From Lonicera japonica (Eukaryota; Streptophyta; Magnoliopsida; Dipsacales; Caprifoliaceae): 64,000 nucleotides of DNA. Within the stretch, counting starts at the first letter, position 1. Every line of letters begins with the position of its first letter. Where the stretch lies: contig CM038471.1 in NCBI GenBank assembly GCA_021464415.1, forward strand, positions 11,551,173-11,615,172, written 5' to 3'. Under the pieces are notes generated by a model that was not told the origin of the DNA, ran no database searches, and was given only the letters and a program-made list of their open reading frames with translations. Below are positions 35,641-48,897 of the stretch, one piece after another. The position numbers and the translations under genes were made by a program.

Positions 35641-37265
35641 ATGGAAATGGAGCACACACATTTTGTATATATTTCAGTCTCTAGTTTAAATAAATTGAAA
35701 GGAAGAAATATAGAGAGGAGCCAAATCCTTGTGTTGGTTCACCAATTTTGATGCAATGAAATGTCTCTGACATGGATAAAACCAACGACCCGGCCCAGCC
35801 CGGCAAACAAATGGGTTCGGCCCGACCCGACTTAAGGAAGACATGAAGATAGCAAGCCATATATATCCAATCCAATTCTAAGTGATAAAAAGGGCTCACA
35901 ATAAAGATGTAGCCCAAGCTGGCACACTGGGTCCAGCCCACTGCAGCAACGAGCCACGATAACTTTGACGTTTTCATTTTTGTGGTTTTTTTTAGTACAA
36001 GTGATCACGAATAGATCCGGTATTCCGGTAAGTTCGATACAAGGGAAAGAGTGGGGGAGTGAAGTCGAACTCTGGTGCCTATGTGGATATTCTATTAATC
36101 AACTATTTGGACTAAAATTCAGATATAACAACTTTGATAGTTCGTTGCAAGTAAATTTTTTTTTTCTTTTTGATACAAGCGATGTATATATAGATACGTA
36201 GGATACTCAACTTTTGAAGAAGAGAAAGGAGTTGAGGTTTTTGAGAATCGAATAGTAGTGGAGTGAGTGAGAAACAAGTCTTTTTGCCAACTTTGTTATA
36301 TCTGAATGTTTCATTTTAGAAATATAATTTTATATTAGATTTTTATGCACAAGCTAGGCCATGGGTTTTCGATTTTTCATAGAAGTGATTGGAGGTGAAA
36401 ATCTTAAGAAAAAAGATATGTGTCTTAGTGATTAAAAACAATGGGTAAGAGTTTAATTCTCATTGATTAATTTTTTACCCCCTTTTCTTTTCTTTTTTTT
36501 TTTAAAAAAAAGCCTTAAAAGGGTAAAATGAAAAAGAAAAATTAGACACGGCTTCATTACCATCGAAATTCCAAGATTATGCGCAAATATTACCACTGGC
36601 ATAAAAAGTAGTGTATTATTTTGTGTGCATATATATATATATATATGCATGGCGTCCCTTTAATAAAATAATTACTTTAATTTATCAATTTACAATTATT
36701 TTAATTATGTTTCTGCCTTTTACTTTTCAGTTCAGCCAAAGTTACACTCTTTCGCATTTTTTTAGAGTAAGTTTAATAATAAAAAATATGACCACATATA
36801 TAACACAATAGTTTCAAACATCGCTATGTGGAATCAACACCATCCTACTAATATTTATTAGTGGCATAAAAGTAATTCTTTATTTTGTTTTAATTAAATA
36901 ATTATGTTATATTTATCAATTTACAATTATTTTAATTATTAATCTATTTTTTACGCTCTTTAGCTTTTTCTTAAAATAAGTTTTACTAAGGAAACTAATA
37001 ACCACATATATATGATTCATTTCTGGTACGAACAGGTCTTTTTACAACGTTTTTCCCTTATAAAAAAGTTTGGAGAATATTTTTTATAACGTAAAACTGT
37101 CATAAAAAGGATCAGTCTGTACAGATTGATCCGCACCTAAAATTTCTAGTATATATATATATAGTACAATAATTTATAATACTTGGATGACGTGGAATGA
37201 ACACCCTCCTACCAACACATATTGTTGTCACACTGTGGTAGATACGAAAGCTCCCACTCAACAGT
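35641..37265. other. Intergenic AT-rich stretch
   Basis: No gene recognised. The GC-richer part at about 35760-35960 (ccggcccagcccggc, cccgacccgac) looks like a fragment of a GGGTCGGGC-type plant repeat. (AT)n runs lie near 36630 and 37150. Confidence 0.5.
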
Positions 37266-37273
37266 AGGGTAGT

Positions 37274-37835
37274 CAGTGGTGGATCCAGGATTTAGAATAC
37301 GGGGAGACAAAAACATAACATAAAAAATATGAGAAGAAGTTTCAAAAATATGTATTTTAATTAAGAAGTTCTTTACATGTATTTTTGTAGTACAAAAGGC
37401 ATGTGTTTCGCATGAATTTACATTAAGTACAAAAGTAACTAGACAATCTTGATTTAACAATTAAACTTAGGCATTATCAGTTACGCTTGACGATTCTTCA
37501 TCCCATAAAATTTATTTATGATTGTATCAATGTCGAAGTATCAAGAAATTTCTTTCTCAATATACGTGATCAAGTGATTTGTAAGAAAATCATCTTTCAT
37601 AGCCACTTAAATTTACTATATATTTATAATATAAATAATAATGGATATAACTATTGACACTCCATAAAAAAAAATTAAGAGATAAAAAAATTATAACAAA
37701 ATAAAAATGCATAATTTTATTTAAAGAGTATCAACAATCATATTTATATATATATATAAAAAACTAATACTAACGGAGTTTTGAAATATCTTAGGTGGAC
37801 CTGGGCTCCCCCCCTCCCCCTTCCGTCTGCCACCG
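37274..37835. mobile_element. hAT MITE (CAGTGGTGGATCCAGG family) with 8-bp TSD
   Basis: AGGGTAGT is duplicated exactly at 37266-37273 and 37836-37843. The ends cagtggtggatccagg and ...cttccgtctgccaccg are inverted in part. Non-coding, 562 bp. It is the best-bounded member of the family also seen at 18094, 46500 and 62455. Confidence 0.85.
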
Positions 37836-37843
37836 AGGGTAGT

Positions 37844-38519
37844 TACAAATCTAACAAATATTTACATAAGAATATTTAACTCTTTTAATTTTATTAATTA
37901 TTTCATCCGTCTCAAATTAATAATTTTTTTTGTAAAAGATATAAATAATGAATCAAATTTTACAATAAAAATAAATTGTAAAGTGGTATTACACTTACTA
38001 TTACAAGATCGGCATTATTACCGGAATGTATTAACTTTGCTTAAGATTACCCAACAAATATTTCCCTTAATTATGTCATGTATTAAGACTTAAATTCCAA
38101 AATTCCAGTAAATAGCTAGAATGTAAAAATATAGAAGACAAAAAAAATATAATTATGGTTAATTTGTTAATAATTAGTTAGTTAAAAAGTTAAAATGGAA
38201 ATCACAACGTCCAAAACAACTCATGCAAAATTGCCAATTAAACGCCAACAAGAATCAAGGCTCCTTCGATGATTCCGTATTTCCAAACTGGCTTATTAAT
38301 CAGATCTCTTTCGATGATTAACGCTTTTTTATTTTTCGCTTTCAAAAGAAAAAAGAATCAAGATTCCTTGCGGTTAATTAATTTTCTCTCTCCAAACTCA
38401 TATCTTTCTCTCTCTAACATTCATTTCAATTCAGTGTTTATCTATATATATATATATATTTCTTCATTAAAAAGAAATTAATTAGACTTTTCTTCATTTG
38501 AAAATTAATTAAAAACAAA
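37844..38519 (+). promoter_or_regulatory. Upstream region of the ANTH gene
   Basis: AT-rich. A ctatatatatatatat run lies about 75 bp before the ATG, and tctctctc tracts lie at about 38384-38415. These could belong to the core promoter or leader, but no element can be assigned with confidence. Confidence 0.35.
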
Positions 38520-39357
38520 ATGGGTACATTTGAAAGCTTTAGAAAAGCCTATGGGGCTCTCAAGGACTCTACCAAGGTTGGGCTTGCCAAGGTCAATAGT
38601 GAATTCAAGGTATGTATTTTGTAAATTCAAATTCAATTATTTTAATTTGCATGAATTTAATTCTTGATTTAAATATCTCCAAAAATAAAAAAGATTGTGT
38701 TTTGTTAATTTGCAAAATAATAATTTGTTTGAATTTCGATGATGTGAATTGAAGGATTTGGATATTGCGAATTGTTAAAGCTACAAATCATGATGAATGT
38801 CCTCCAAAGGAACGCCAAATTCGAAGTGAGTTTTTAATTTTTAATCATTTTTGTATATATATGTATAATTTCTTTTTCACCATAAATCACAATAATTTTT
38901 TCTTCTTAATTTTGCGGTTTAAATAGCGTTGTAAATCTGTTTCGTTATCGCTTTCATCTTTTACGAAAAATTATATAATATTTTGCAATTAATTGTATTG
39001 AAATTAACTTTTTTAATAGAAAATTGATTTTGCATTTGGATTTCTAAAATAAAATTTCTTGCTCTTAATTATGGTTTATTCTTACAATAAATTATTCTTC
39101 TGGGAATTTAATTTTTGCTCATTATTTTGGTTTTTAATTTTCAGAAATATTATCAGCAACGTTCATCAATACGCCCAAGAGCTGACGTGGCGTATTGCAT
39201 TCATGCACTTTCTAAGAGATTGACAAAGACACGTAACTGGATTGTAAATTCTTTCCTACTCTCCTCTGTCTTTAATTTATTTCTTGTCTTGTTTTTCTTT
39301 CCAAATTAAGTAGATTTGATTTGATTTTTTCTGAATTTAATTTCTTTGAAGTGTATT

Positions 39358-39360
<3 letters not shown>

Positions 39361-39392
<32 letters not shown>
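39361..39392. repeat. (TA)n microsatellite in intron 3
   Basis: About 16 TA units. Similar runs occur at 42071-42094 (just before exon 5), 45008-45028 and 46978-47016 in the same gene, so this gene's introns are unusually rich in TA repeats. Confidence 0.9.
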
Positions 39393-39395
<3 letters not shown>

Positions 39396-40009
39396 CTATA
39401 GTTTATTAATTATTCTTATGGGTTGAGGTTCCTATATAGACAATACTTATTTTAAGAAAAATAAGAAGCATCTATTTCGAGACATAATTTAACGAATTTT
39501 GTCACAAAAACTCAAATTAAAAGTGTGAAATAAAAAACGTGATATATGTTTAATTTCGACCAATGAAATTTTATATGAAACATACTACAACTTTTAAGTT
39601 GATTTTGTTGATATAATTTAGGTAGACCTCATTATAAAAAGTAATTATGTACATAAATTTTATGAAAAACAATTATCCGTTTACCTCTTAAATAAATTAT
39701 TCGTATTTTTCTTAATATCAGGACGTACTTGTTGGAACCTTAAATCAATAGACTTTTTGGCTAGGAAGAACCTGAAGATTCCTCTTTTTCTCAATTACTT
39801 TTTCTTTTCTTTTCTTTTAAAGAGATAAACTCTTTTTCCTAATTTGTATAAATAATGCCAACGATCATTTAAATAAATTGGTGGCCGAACCACACATTCG
39901 ATGTGTTGTATAATTTTATTTTTTTAAAAGTACAAACAATTATTTTACTCTACTTCTACCAAGGTGGGAAAAAGTGCCGCTAATCAGCTTAAGTAGGACA
40001 ACATAATCT

Positions 40010-40117
40010 TTTTTTATAAGTTTTCACAATCAAACATTTCAAACACACATATGATAGGATTGAAATCTGTGACCTCTCTCTAGTTGAGAGCCACAACTGC
40101 CAATTTGACTAGCCCAT
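40010..40117 (-). mobile_element. tRNA-like SINE head, minus strand, intron 3
   Basis: Read on minus, tgggctagtcaaattggcag (A-box-like) and gaggtcacagatttcaatcc (B-box-like) lie in the same order and spacing as in the copy at 19608. The sequence is diverged, and the far end was not determined. Confidence 0.45.
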
Positions 40118-40579
40118 TTTTTATCTGATTGATTTTACAAATATTTATATAAAAACTTTATGCAACATTTTAATATATTTAGCATAACTTCATTCATATT
40201 CATAAATGCCTTGAATGATTCACTTGGATCTTGGACTATCACTTACTTTAATAAATTCTGATGACCCACAGGTTGCAATAAAGACATTGATAGTATTTCA
40301 TAGGACATTGAGGGAGGGTGATCCTACCTTTAGAGAGGAATTACTTCATTACACACATAGGGGACAAGTTTTCCAAATCTCAAGTTTCAAGGATGATTCA
40401 AGCCCTCTTGGTGATTAATTAAATTCATGAAGATTTTTTATTTTTTTTGAGAAATAATTTGTTTATAATTGTCATTTTCCTTTCATATTTTTTTTCTGAG
40501 TGTGTTTAATTCATGCCGGTTAATTATGGGCGGAGATATAAGCACTCCTAATAACTGTTAGGAAACACTCGTACCTTTC

Positions 40580-40765
40580 ATTCCGTTCTTGATAACCGAG
40601 TAAGGTGTATGTTACTCGGTTGTGAAGGACCGAATATAAATTTGATAATGCCTTACTCGGTTGTCAAGAACCGAGTAAATAGGCTCATACTCGACCCTTA
40701 ATTAAAGAACTGAGTGAACAGACACCTTATTTGGTTGCGAAAGACTGAATGAATATGGGAAGTGT
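40580..40765. repeat. Clustered hairpins built on ACTCGGTT/AACCGAGT
   Basis: The inverted repeat TTACTCGGTT-gtcaag-AACCGAGTAA at 40653-40678 is perfect over 10 bp per arm. Half-sites recur at about 40594 (accgagta), 40613 (tactcggtt), 40631 (ggaccgaat), 40688 (tactcga) and 40708 (aactgagt). Located in intron 4 of the ANTH gene. Confidence 0.7.
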
Positions 40766-42748
40766 TACCAAGTGTTCTTGAGAGTGCCAATATTTCCATC
40801 CTTAATTGTTTGAAAAGAGTTGAATTTTGTCGAATAGTTGCACATTATAAATTTAATCACATATAACCAAGATGTAGATGCAGTTTTTGAATTAAACAAA
40901 AAACAAAACAATCAGACTAAAACAAGTAGTACTAAAAAAATTGATTTTTATTGAAAATTTTGTAAACACCACTAGTTACCAATTGTTGTGAACGTGGGAA
41001 CAATAACCAAGTCCCAAATCCACCAATAAACCCGAGAAATCTCTTTCGGGAATTTTCACAAACACTTGGCGGGCGGAAACCGTCAAGTAATAGGATCTTA
41101 GCTCAAACCAAGAATCACCAACACAAACTCAAGCAAATATAGATGAAAGATAAATAGTAATGACAACCAAAAGCAAAGCAATACAAAGAAAGAAAGAACA
41201 CACCGTATTTTTGTGGAATCCTTTGGGTCTTCCACCAAGAGGGAGTAATTTTATTGATAACCAAGAATTTACCATCTTCACAATACTCACTCTAGTATGG
41301 AACAAACCTTAAAGATCACCTCTCACCTTAGCTAAACCCTAGCTAAGCACAAGTCTTTCTCTCTTTCACTCTTACACTAGCAACACTCTTTCAAGTCTTA
41401 CAAAAATAGAAATTAGCCTTTCTATTTATACAAAGTGAAAAAACAAGACAATTTACCTTTTACCCGCCCAGGTGCAAAAACAGTTTTGCACTATTTGGTA
41501 TTCTACCTAGGCAATATTTTGCACCCAGCTGTTCATATTGACCCAATCCGAGTTTTTTGGTACAATAACAACTTTGCACCTAAATTCGAGTGCACTGCTT
41601 TGCTGCAATAACAACTTTGCACCCAATCTGAGTACACTGCTTTGCTGCAATAACAACTTTGCACCCTCACTGCTTGCATGAATTACAAGCCAAACACAAC
41701 ACCAACAAGTTTGAATAAAAGAGCAAAATCAAACACGCCCTTCATGTCGTCCATCTTTACTTGTTTTTAATTGCATAGTTTCGTGATGTCAATTTCGGGA
41801 GTACTATTTGGCTGGAATAAGGTTCGAATTTTACTTGTATTTTTATGTGGAGATAAATGTGCGAAACATATTTAAAGGACACAGTGATATGTTGCCAATA
41901 TATTAGTCGGTGAATTGAGTCCATCACAAATATATTTTACAACAAAGACTTCTGCAGACAATGCACAAATAATAGATGACGTATTCTCAAAACATGTCTT
42001 TAAATTGTGTTCTTTTCCGAACTTTTGAATTGTAAATGTAATTTTTTTTTAATTCTTATTTTTGTTAATTGATATATATATATATATATATATATGAAGC
42101 TTGGGATTGCTCTGCATGGGTGAGGACATATGCATTATTTCTAGAGGAAAGGCTGGAGTGTTTTAGGACTCTCAAATATGACATTGAGACTGATCGTTTG
42201 ACTAAACCTTCACCTAGTGGTGTTTCCAAGGTATTATAGTGTATATGTCCTTTCAATTTATTTTATTTTTACTCATTTTTTCCTTAAAGAATAATTTGGT
42301 ACAACATGTAACAAATATTATATATGTATATATATAAAGTTTAGAATTATACAAACTTAACTATTTGCAAATGTGATACGAGTGTGACTTACATATAAAT
42401 AATTTGAAGAAAATTTAATCGATGATAATAGATGTTCCAGTAGTTAAGCGCTGCTCAGGGGCGAAAGGTTTGACTCTTGTTGCCCCCAACCTATATTTTT
42501 TATTAAAAAGAAAATCACAGGGTTAAATATTGAATTCAAAAGTATGACAGAGTTCCAATTGAAATATGTTTTAACTTTATAATACAGTATAGGAAAGTTT
42601 GTTGGGTTGGTCTCTATCTTTGAAATATTTTAGTTTGTAGTTCACAATTTTTTTTTATTTAAAAGTTGCAATCCTTGTCAATTTTCAGGTTACTGAACTG
42701 CCTCTAGGGAGATCTCACATTCATAGAACATTTTAATTGAGTAACCGG

Positions 42749-42880
42749 AGAAAAACCGGTTACTGTAGTTGGGTAACATGAAAAAATGCCGAGAAATACC
42801 GGTTATCGTAGTTGTATAATCAGAAAAAATATCGAGAAACACTAGTTACTATAGTTGGATAACCTGAAATGAGTAAACAG
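42749..42880 (+). repeat. About 42-bp minisatellite in intron 5
   Basis: The unit gagaaa-accggttactgtagttg-ataac-tgaaaaaat begins near 42749, 42791 and 42834, with partial copies on both sides (gagtaaccgg, gagttaccgtagtcatc). The copies are diverged. Confidence 0.7.
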
Positions 42881-43250
42881 TTACTGTACTTGAGTAATTG
42901 AGTTACCGTAGTCATCAGGTATTGCAAGCTAAAAACCAAGAACCGCAAGATGAAAAAAGTTCCAAAAAAAGTGGATTGCTAAGCCCTAATTTTATCTTTT
43001 TTTATTATATATATATTTCCAGAAAAAAAAATACAATAAAAAAGATAAAAGACCGGCAAATTAAATCTAAATTTTGCAATTGAAAAAGGTTAATTAAAAA
43101 TAATACTGGTGTTTGTTTGTAATTGTTTGTTGAATTATTATATAATTGTAGGTCTACAATAGAACACAACTGATGAATTGCGAGGAGCTGTTGGTGCAGC
43201 TACCGGCCTTGCAGCAGTTTCTCTACCGCCTACTCGGTTGCCAGGTAATT

Positions 43251-43945
43251 CTTTCTTTTCGTTTTTTCCCTTTCTTTTGGGGTTTATAAAATTCGGTTCC
43301 TGAGTAGATATCGCATTGCCTTGCTTCACGCTTCACACTATCTGAAGAGATGATGTAGATACTGCGAGGCAGATACGAATGACAAAGGCAAATGAAGAGG
43401 GGCCCACCAAGGCTTAAGCCCAACCCTTAAAGTTTTTTTACGTCTAATTACTCTACAAATTTAAACTTAGCCCAGCCTATCTCCGTTTTATGATTCAACC
43501 CTTTAAAATTTGTCCCTTCTAATTACCTTACAAATTTGAACATAGCCCAGCTGAACCCAACAGCCCAGCCTAGCTCAGCCTTTTCTTATGGTCACTTTCT
43601 TTTCGTTTTTCCCCTTACTTTTGATGGGGTTTATAAAATTTGGTTCCTGGGTAGATATCGCATCGCCTTGCTTCACACTATCTGAAGAGATGATGTAGAT
43701 ACTGCGAGGTAGATACGAATGACAAAGGCGAATGAAGAGGGGTCCACCAGGGTTAAGCCCAACCCTTGAAAAAATTTCATGTCTAATTCCTCTACAAATT
43801 TAAACTTAGCCCAGCCTATCTCCACTTTATGATTCAACCCTTTAACATTTGTCCCTTCTAGTTACCTTACAAATTTGAACACAACCCAGCTGATACCAAC
43901 TTTACAGCTCAGCCAAGCCCAGTCTTTTCTTATGGTCATACTAAT
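43251..43945 (+). repeat. 354-bp tandem duplication in intron 6
   Basis: Copy 1 starts ctttcttttcg at 43251, seven bases after exon 6, and copy 2 starts at 43605. Both include ggtagatatcgcat-type sequence, ctatctgaagagatgatgta and gcccagcctatctcc, and each ends at cttttcttatggtca. A few percent divergence plus small indels are visible. Non-coding. Confidence 0.85.
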
Positions 43946-44380
43946 TTATTTATTTTTTGAATTTAGTTATCAGATTTTGTCCAGTCTTATCCCACCCCTC
44001 TATAAAATCTTGGACCCACCCTTGAAAAATGATATTGTAAGCATCTACCTCATAATGTCTAGAGGTATTTTCTATGACGAGCACTCAATTATATAAAAAC
44101 TAGTTACTATAATGAGTCGAGAGAGCATATCCTTAAAAAAGAAGAAATTGTAAACCGCATTCTAAAAATGTTTGAACCACGGACCCGATCCTAATTTTTT
44201 TTCATTTTTTTTTTCTCAACAAAGTTGATAGGTAATTCATTCATTAGTTAAAGGGGTACTAAATTTATATCTAGTTATATTTTGATTTAGAAATATTAGC
44301 CCAACATTTAAATCATGCTTACAGCGGAAAACTGATTAAAACCGAACTGACTCTATAAACAAACTGCAGATTTGCCTTTT

Positions 44381-44384
44381 ATTA

Positions 44385-44431
<47 letters not shown>

Positions 44432-44432
44432 T
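44381..44432. repeat. (ATT)n microsatellite in intron 6
   Basis: An uninterrupted run of about 17 ATT units within the intron that ends at 44511. Confidence 0.9.
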
Positions 44433-46499
44433 AGTATTATGTTTTATCTTAATTAGCTGGTTTTGCCATGTTTAATTTTTTACCTTTTTTTTTTGGGTTA
44501 AAATATTGCAGCCTGAAGGAGCAGCTTACCACAATTATCTTATACAGTATGCCTTGGCCTTGGTACGTACTAGGCCAAATTTAATCACAAATCTTTAATT
44601 TGGATAAGCTTTAATTCTCATGCTAATTAACTATTTTTACCCATTTTGCAAAGGAGATTGTTTAGGTAAAAATGTTCTTCTATTTAGGTAAGAGTTGTTA
44701 TATTAATAATTTATTAAATTCATTAGGACATGCAAATTTTGTAGTATAATGAAAAGACGTGCAAGTTTCCTTGCGGATGATATATATTATTATATAAAGT
44801 TAGATGGCAATTCAAGTCGTGTCAGATTTTTGAAATTTCAACTCTCCCCTTCCGAGCTTTAATTTCACAAAAAAAGATTTGCATTATAGCGTAAGCAACG
44901 AGATTCGTACATTCGCTGTTAGCGAGGATAATAAGTCTCTTAACTACTTATATTTTTTCAACTATTTTTTTTAAATTACACATGCATCGCACGTGCACAA
45001 AAATCTAATATATATATATATATATATATTAGTGTGTATATACAACCAGGATTTGATGTGTATTGTCAATATACAGACTGGCCTTTAGCGACGTTTTCTT
45101 TTTCCTCAATAAAAACATATATCCATTTTTTGTGACTAAAACTTGTCTTTAATACACCGGTCTGTATAAGAACCAAACCATATATATATGGCCCAATTCC
45201 TATGCGGACCGATGCGTACGCACCAATATATACGCACCAATGCATGCTAGAACCGGACCTTATATATATGCGCACGTATATATTATATATAGCTTGTTTG
45301 AGAGTAGTTAAGAATATTAATTCCAAGCATTATGAGATGCAGGTGCTGAAAGAGAGCTTCAAAATATACTGTGCCATCAATGATAGGATCATTAATCTAG
45401 TAGACATGGTAAGATTTTAAATCCTTCTACTCCTCACTTCACATGAAAAGGAAAATGGCGAACAAGAATATAACCAATTCAATATTGAACTTAATTGGGT
45501 TTGTTTTATTTTAGTTTTAAAGATTATAAAACTATATTATTTTTATTTTAACAACTACTTATAATTTTACAAAAACAAAAGGTGTGTTTGAAATTAGTAA
45601 TTCTAGGAGATATAATATGAGGAAATGTAGTGGGGACACTGAGATGCGCAGCCAATGCATTGGTCAGAAGTAAACTTCATTCAAATTCTATTATTGATGA
45701 AATCAATTTATCAACCAATGCGTAATACGTCATCATGTCTCGTGAATGTATCCTTCAATAATCCAAACACCTTAATTTTATTTTATTATATTTTTTGCCA
45801 TTTTCTTTTTTACATATGTTAAAATTTCTAGCAAGGGTAGACACAAAAAGCACAAAGTCAAGAATTAGAACCTACGTGGATGTGTTTTTAACTTGTTCAC
45901 ATTTATGCAGTACTTTGACATGTCCAAACACGACGCAATTAAAGCGCTAAATATCTATAAAAGAGCTTGGCAACAGGTATTGTTTACTACTTTTGCTTTC
46001 CTTAATTTGATCATTTTACTTTATCTAAACAAATTTAATTTTTTTATGACTATTAATTTGACATTGGCTAATTAAGCTAATTCTTTTTTCTTTTTTTTTT
46101 TTGCCATTTATTTTAGGCTGAATATCTTGCTGAATTTTATGATTTTTGCAAGCATTTGGATCTTGCTAGGAACTTTCAGTTCCCTGTACTGAGACAGGTT
46201 CCTTTCTTACTCCCAAATTAACTACCTAAATAAATAAATAAATCTCGAAATTCGTACCTTTTCTTTCATGAATATTTATTTTTTTCAAAATTCAGTGAAT
46301 AACATTTTTTTCAATCACAAGTCTATTTTATGATGTGAGTTAGAGCACGGTCCTATTTGGTTGTGTTTAAAATAAGCAGTTTGACCAAAGTTAGAATATT
46401 TTGTTGTTATTTTTATTTTATTTATTGACAAATATGCTCTTCCTTATTTACGATAGCGGTTGCTAGGCCACAACAACTATCAACTATTAGTGTTGGTGT

Positions 46500-46858
46500 C
46501 AGGTGGTGGAGCAAGAATTTGAGCAATAGAGGGGGGAGCGGTGGTCAAGATTTAAAGCGCAAAAAATATAACTTTAAAACCATAAAATTTTAATGCAAAA
46601 CATAATAGTATTATTGTTTCGTACAAGCCAGCGTAAACATTAAAACACAAAAATTACAACAACATTCTACATAATTTCATATTTTAAATGTATTGCAAAA
46701 TTTTTGAACGTAAACATTAAAGCGCAAAAATTATAATTTTTGAAATCTTAACACAGATCCCTAAAGTATTAAAATTTATACATAACTAAAAATTATAATA
46801 TGTAATTATGTATATGTACCACAAAAAAAGGCCCCTGCCCTTATTGCATCTGCCCCTG
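46500..46858. mobile_element. hAT-like MITE in intron 10 (cagg...cccctg ends)
   Basis: It starts caggtggtggagcaagaattt and ends ttgcatctgcccctg, whose complement caggggcagatgcaa resembles the start. Flanks gttggtgt and gctaatgt share 5 of 8 bases, so the target duplication is decayed. It is related in layout to the element at 37274. Confidence 0.55.
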
Positions 46859-46973
46859 GCTAATGTGTCACCGTCTAAGCCCATTGGGCCTCCAACAACC
46901 TCACTAAAGCTTCAGCAAGGTTGCCAAAGTTCGGTTGTGTTCAAAATTTCAAATATATTACTTGTAATAAATT

Positions 46974-47019
<46 letters not shown>

Positions 47020-48187
47020 AGTATGAAATATATAAGGCTGGCACAATGTCTTTGAATTTTTTTTTTTTTTTTTTTTTTTTATGCTTTTCTTTTATATTCT
47101 CGAAAATTAGTCAATGCCAGTATATATATGTGGATTCTCAAGATTGTCATTTTCTTTTATCTTTTTTCATTTTGTGAAATGAACAGCCACCTCATTCATT
47201 TCTAGCTACAATGGAGGAATATATAAAAGAAGCTCCTCAATTTGGTTCTAGTTCAAGCAGAAGAATTGTAAGTAATTTCAGTGGCAATTTTTTTTTCTAA
47301 TTTGATACAAATGATAATTTTACAATACAACTTTTGAATACAATTAATGATTCTATTCAACAACGTCCATCACAATGGGTGGATGCACAATCACCATCGC
47401 TGTGGGGATGGTTACAACAAAGAGTTCGATACCATGTCTTTGTCCTTGTTATGAGGACAAGGAGGATGTCAAACATGATACAAAATCGTTGGCATAATAT
47501 AATTAATGGTTATGGACGTAATTTTTTTATTTATCGTTAGATTAATATATTGATTATATTCTAAAAATGAAATAGGACGATTGCGTTCCTTTGGTAATTT
47601 AAAATAGGACTACATATTCCATGTATAATTTAACTTCTTTTTTGTTTAATTTTATGATTTTAACAATAGGAGTATCAAGAAATTGAGAGTATGAAAGAGC
47701 CTGAGAACATTGAAGAACCTTCAACACCACAAGAACAAGTTGAAGACAAAGAAGAAGAAAAACAAGAAGAAGAAGTGGTGGAAAAGGAAGATGAACCTCA
47801 TGAAACTAAGAATGAGAGTGAAGTTCCACCATTGATTGCCACTAGTGAACCTACTGACCTACTTGTAAGTTTAATTAAACAAAATACATTATATATTTAT
47901 ATAGTGTGTCTCTGGTACGGACTGTCATCATATTAACTGTACTTTTAGTGATTGTCTTCTATTGCCAATATATTTGGAGATATTTTTAGTAATAGAAAAC
48001 CATCGTGAAAATTTTGGTCCGGATACAAATCGTCTGCATTGAAAACTGACCATCTGCTTTTGTTTTCTTTTATGTATAGGGTTTGAATGAAGTAAATCCA
48101 CAAGCTGCGGCATTAGAGGAAAGCAATGCAATGGCCCTTGCTATATTCCAACCTGGTAATTAATTATAAGTTTTTTAAGTCAAAAGG

Positions 48188-48897
48188 GAAAACTCAATAA
48201 ATTAATTTTATTAAAACATAACACAAAACAAAAATTTAAAGGAGGACAAGAACCTTACCACTAGGAAGACAATAAAAACTTAAAAGAAACAACTAATTCT
48301 TGAAGATTAATTACTCTAATCGAGCAGGCTTTCGAATCTCCCGTTTTGGCGTTACATGAAGGTGCTTGGGGATATCAAGGGGATTATTTCTCCTTGACTT
48401 ATTTTTTTTTTAAATTCTTCTTTTGATTCTTGGAATACACTGTAGCGAAGCCGCCTTTATCTTCTTTCGCAAGGTTAATACACCCTAGTGAAGCCATATT
48501 TATCTTCTTTCGGGGCTCTCGAAGAAGCTTGCGCTTACATGTGAGAAGAAGGTTTACTTTCAATCAAGATTTCAAAACTGTCACTACAATCTGTCTCGTC
48601 TACATCATCACAAGCACTAGAGTTAGTTCCAAATTGACCTTTTTTCTTCTTCCTCAAGATCTGAACACAATTCTTTCACATGCCTATTAGATCCATCCAT
48701 AAATTTCTTCCCTCAACATCACCAAAATCGCTTGTTTCTGCCCTATCACCACTGTTCATTTTGTTATTAGTCATACTTGCATTTTCTTGAAAAATAGAAG
48801 CCAGAAATTTGTTGTTCATTTTGTGCCTAGCTAACATTTTTAGTTTCATTCCCACAGGGCACTTGCAATCCTCTTTCAACATTCATGAGTTTTCCCA
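48188..48897. mobile_element. Unassigned inverted-repeat element in intron 13
   Basis: gggaaaactca at 48188 and tgagttttccc ending at 48897 form perfect 11-bp terminal inverted repeats around about 710 bp. The interior has a 68-codon minus-strand frame (MLKEDCKCPVGMKLKM...) and an internal repeat, gaagccatatttatcttctttcg/gaagccgcctttatcttctttcg. No target duplication is evident. The superfamily is unknown. Confidence 0.5.

Noticed and set aside
46978..47082. (TA)n and poly-T runs as origin or matrix attachment signal
   Set aside because: Simple-sequence tracts are frequent in all introns here, and nothing specific supports such a function.
47334..47540. 68-codon frame in intron 11 of the ANTH gene (RRMSNMIQNRWHNIINGYG)
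   Set aside because: The end has a faint resemblance to a MYB/NAM-associated pattern, but it is too short, lies between good splice sites and has no supporting continuation.
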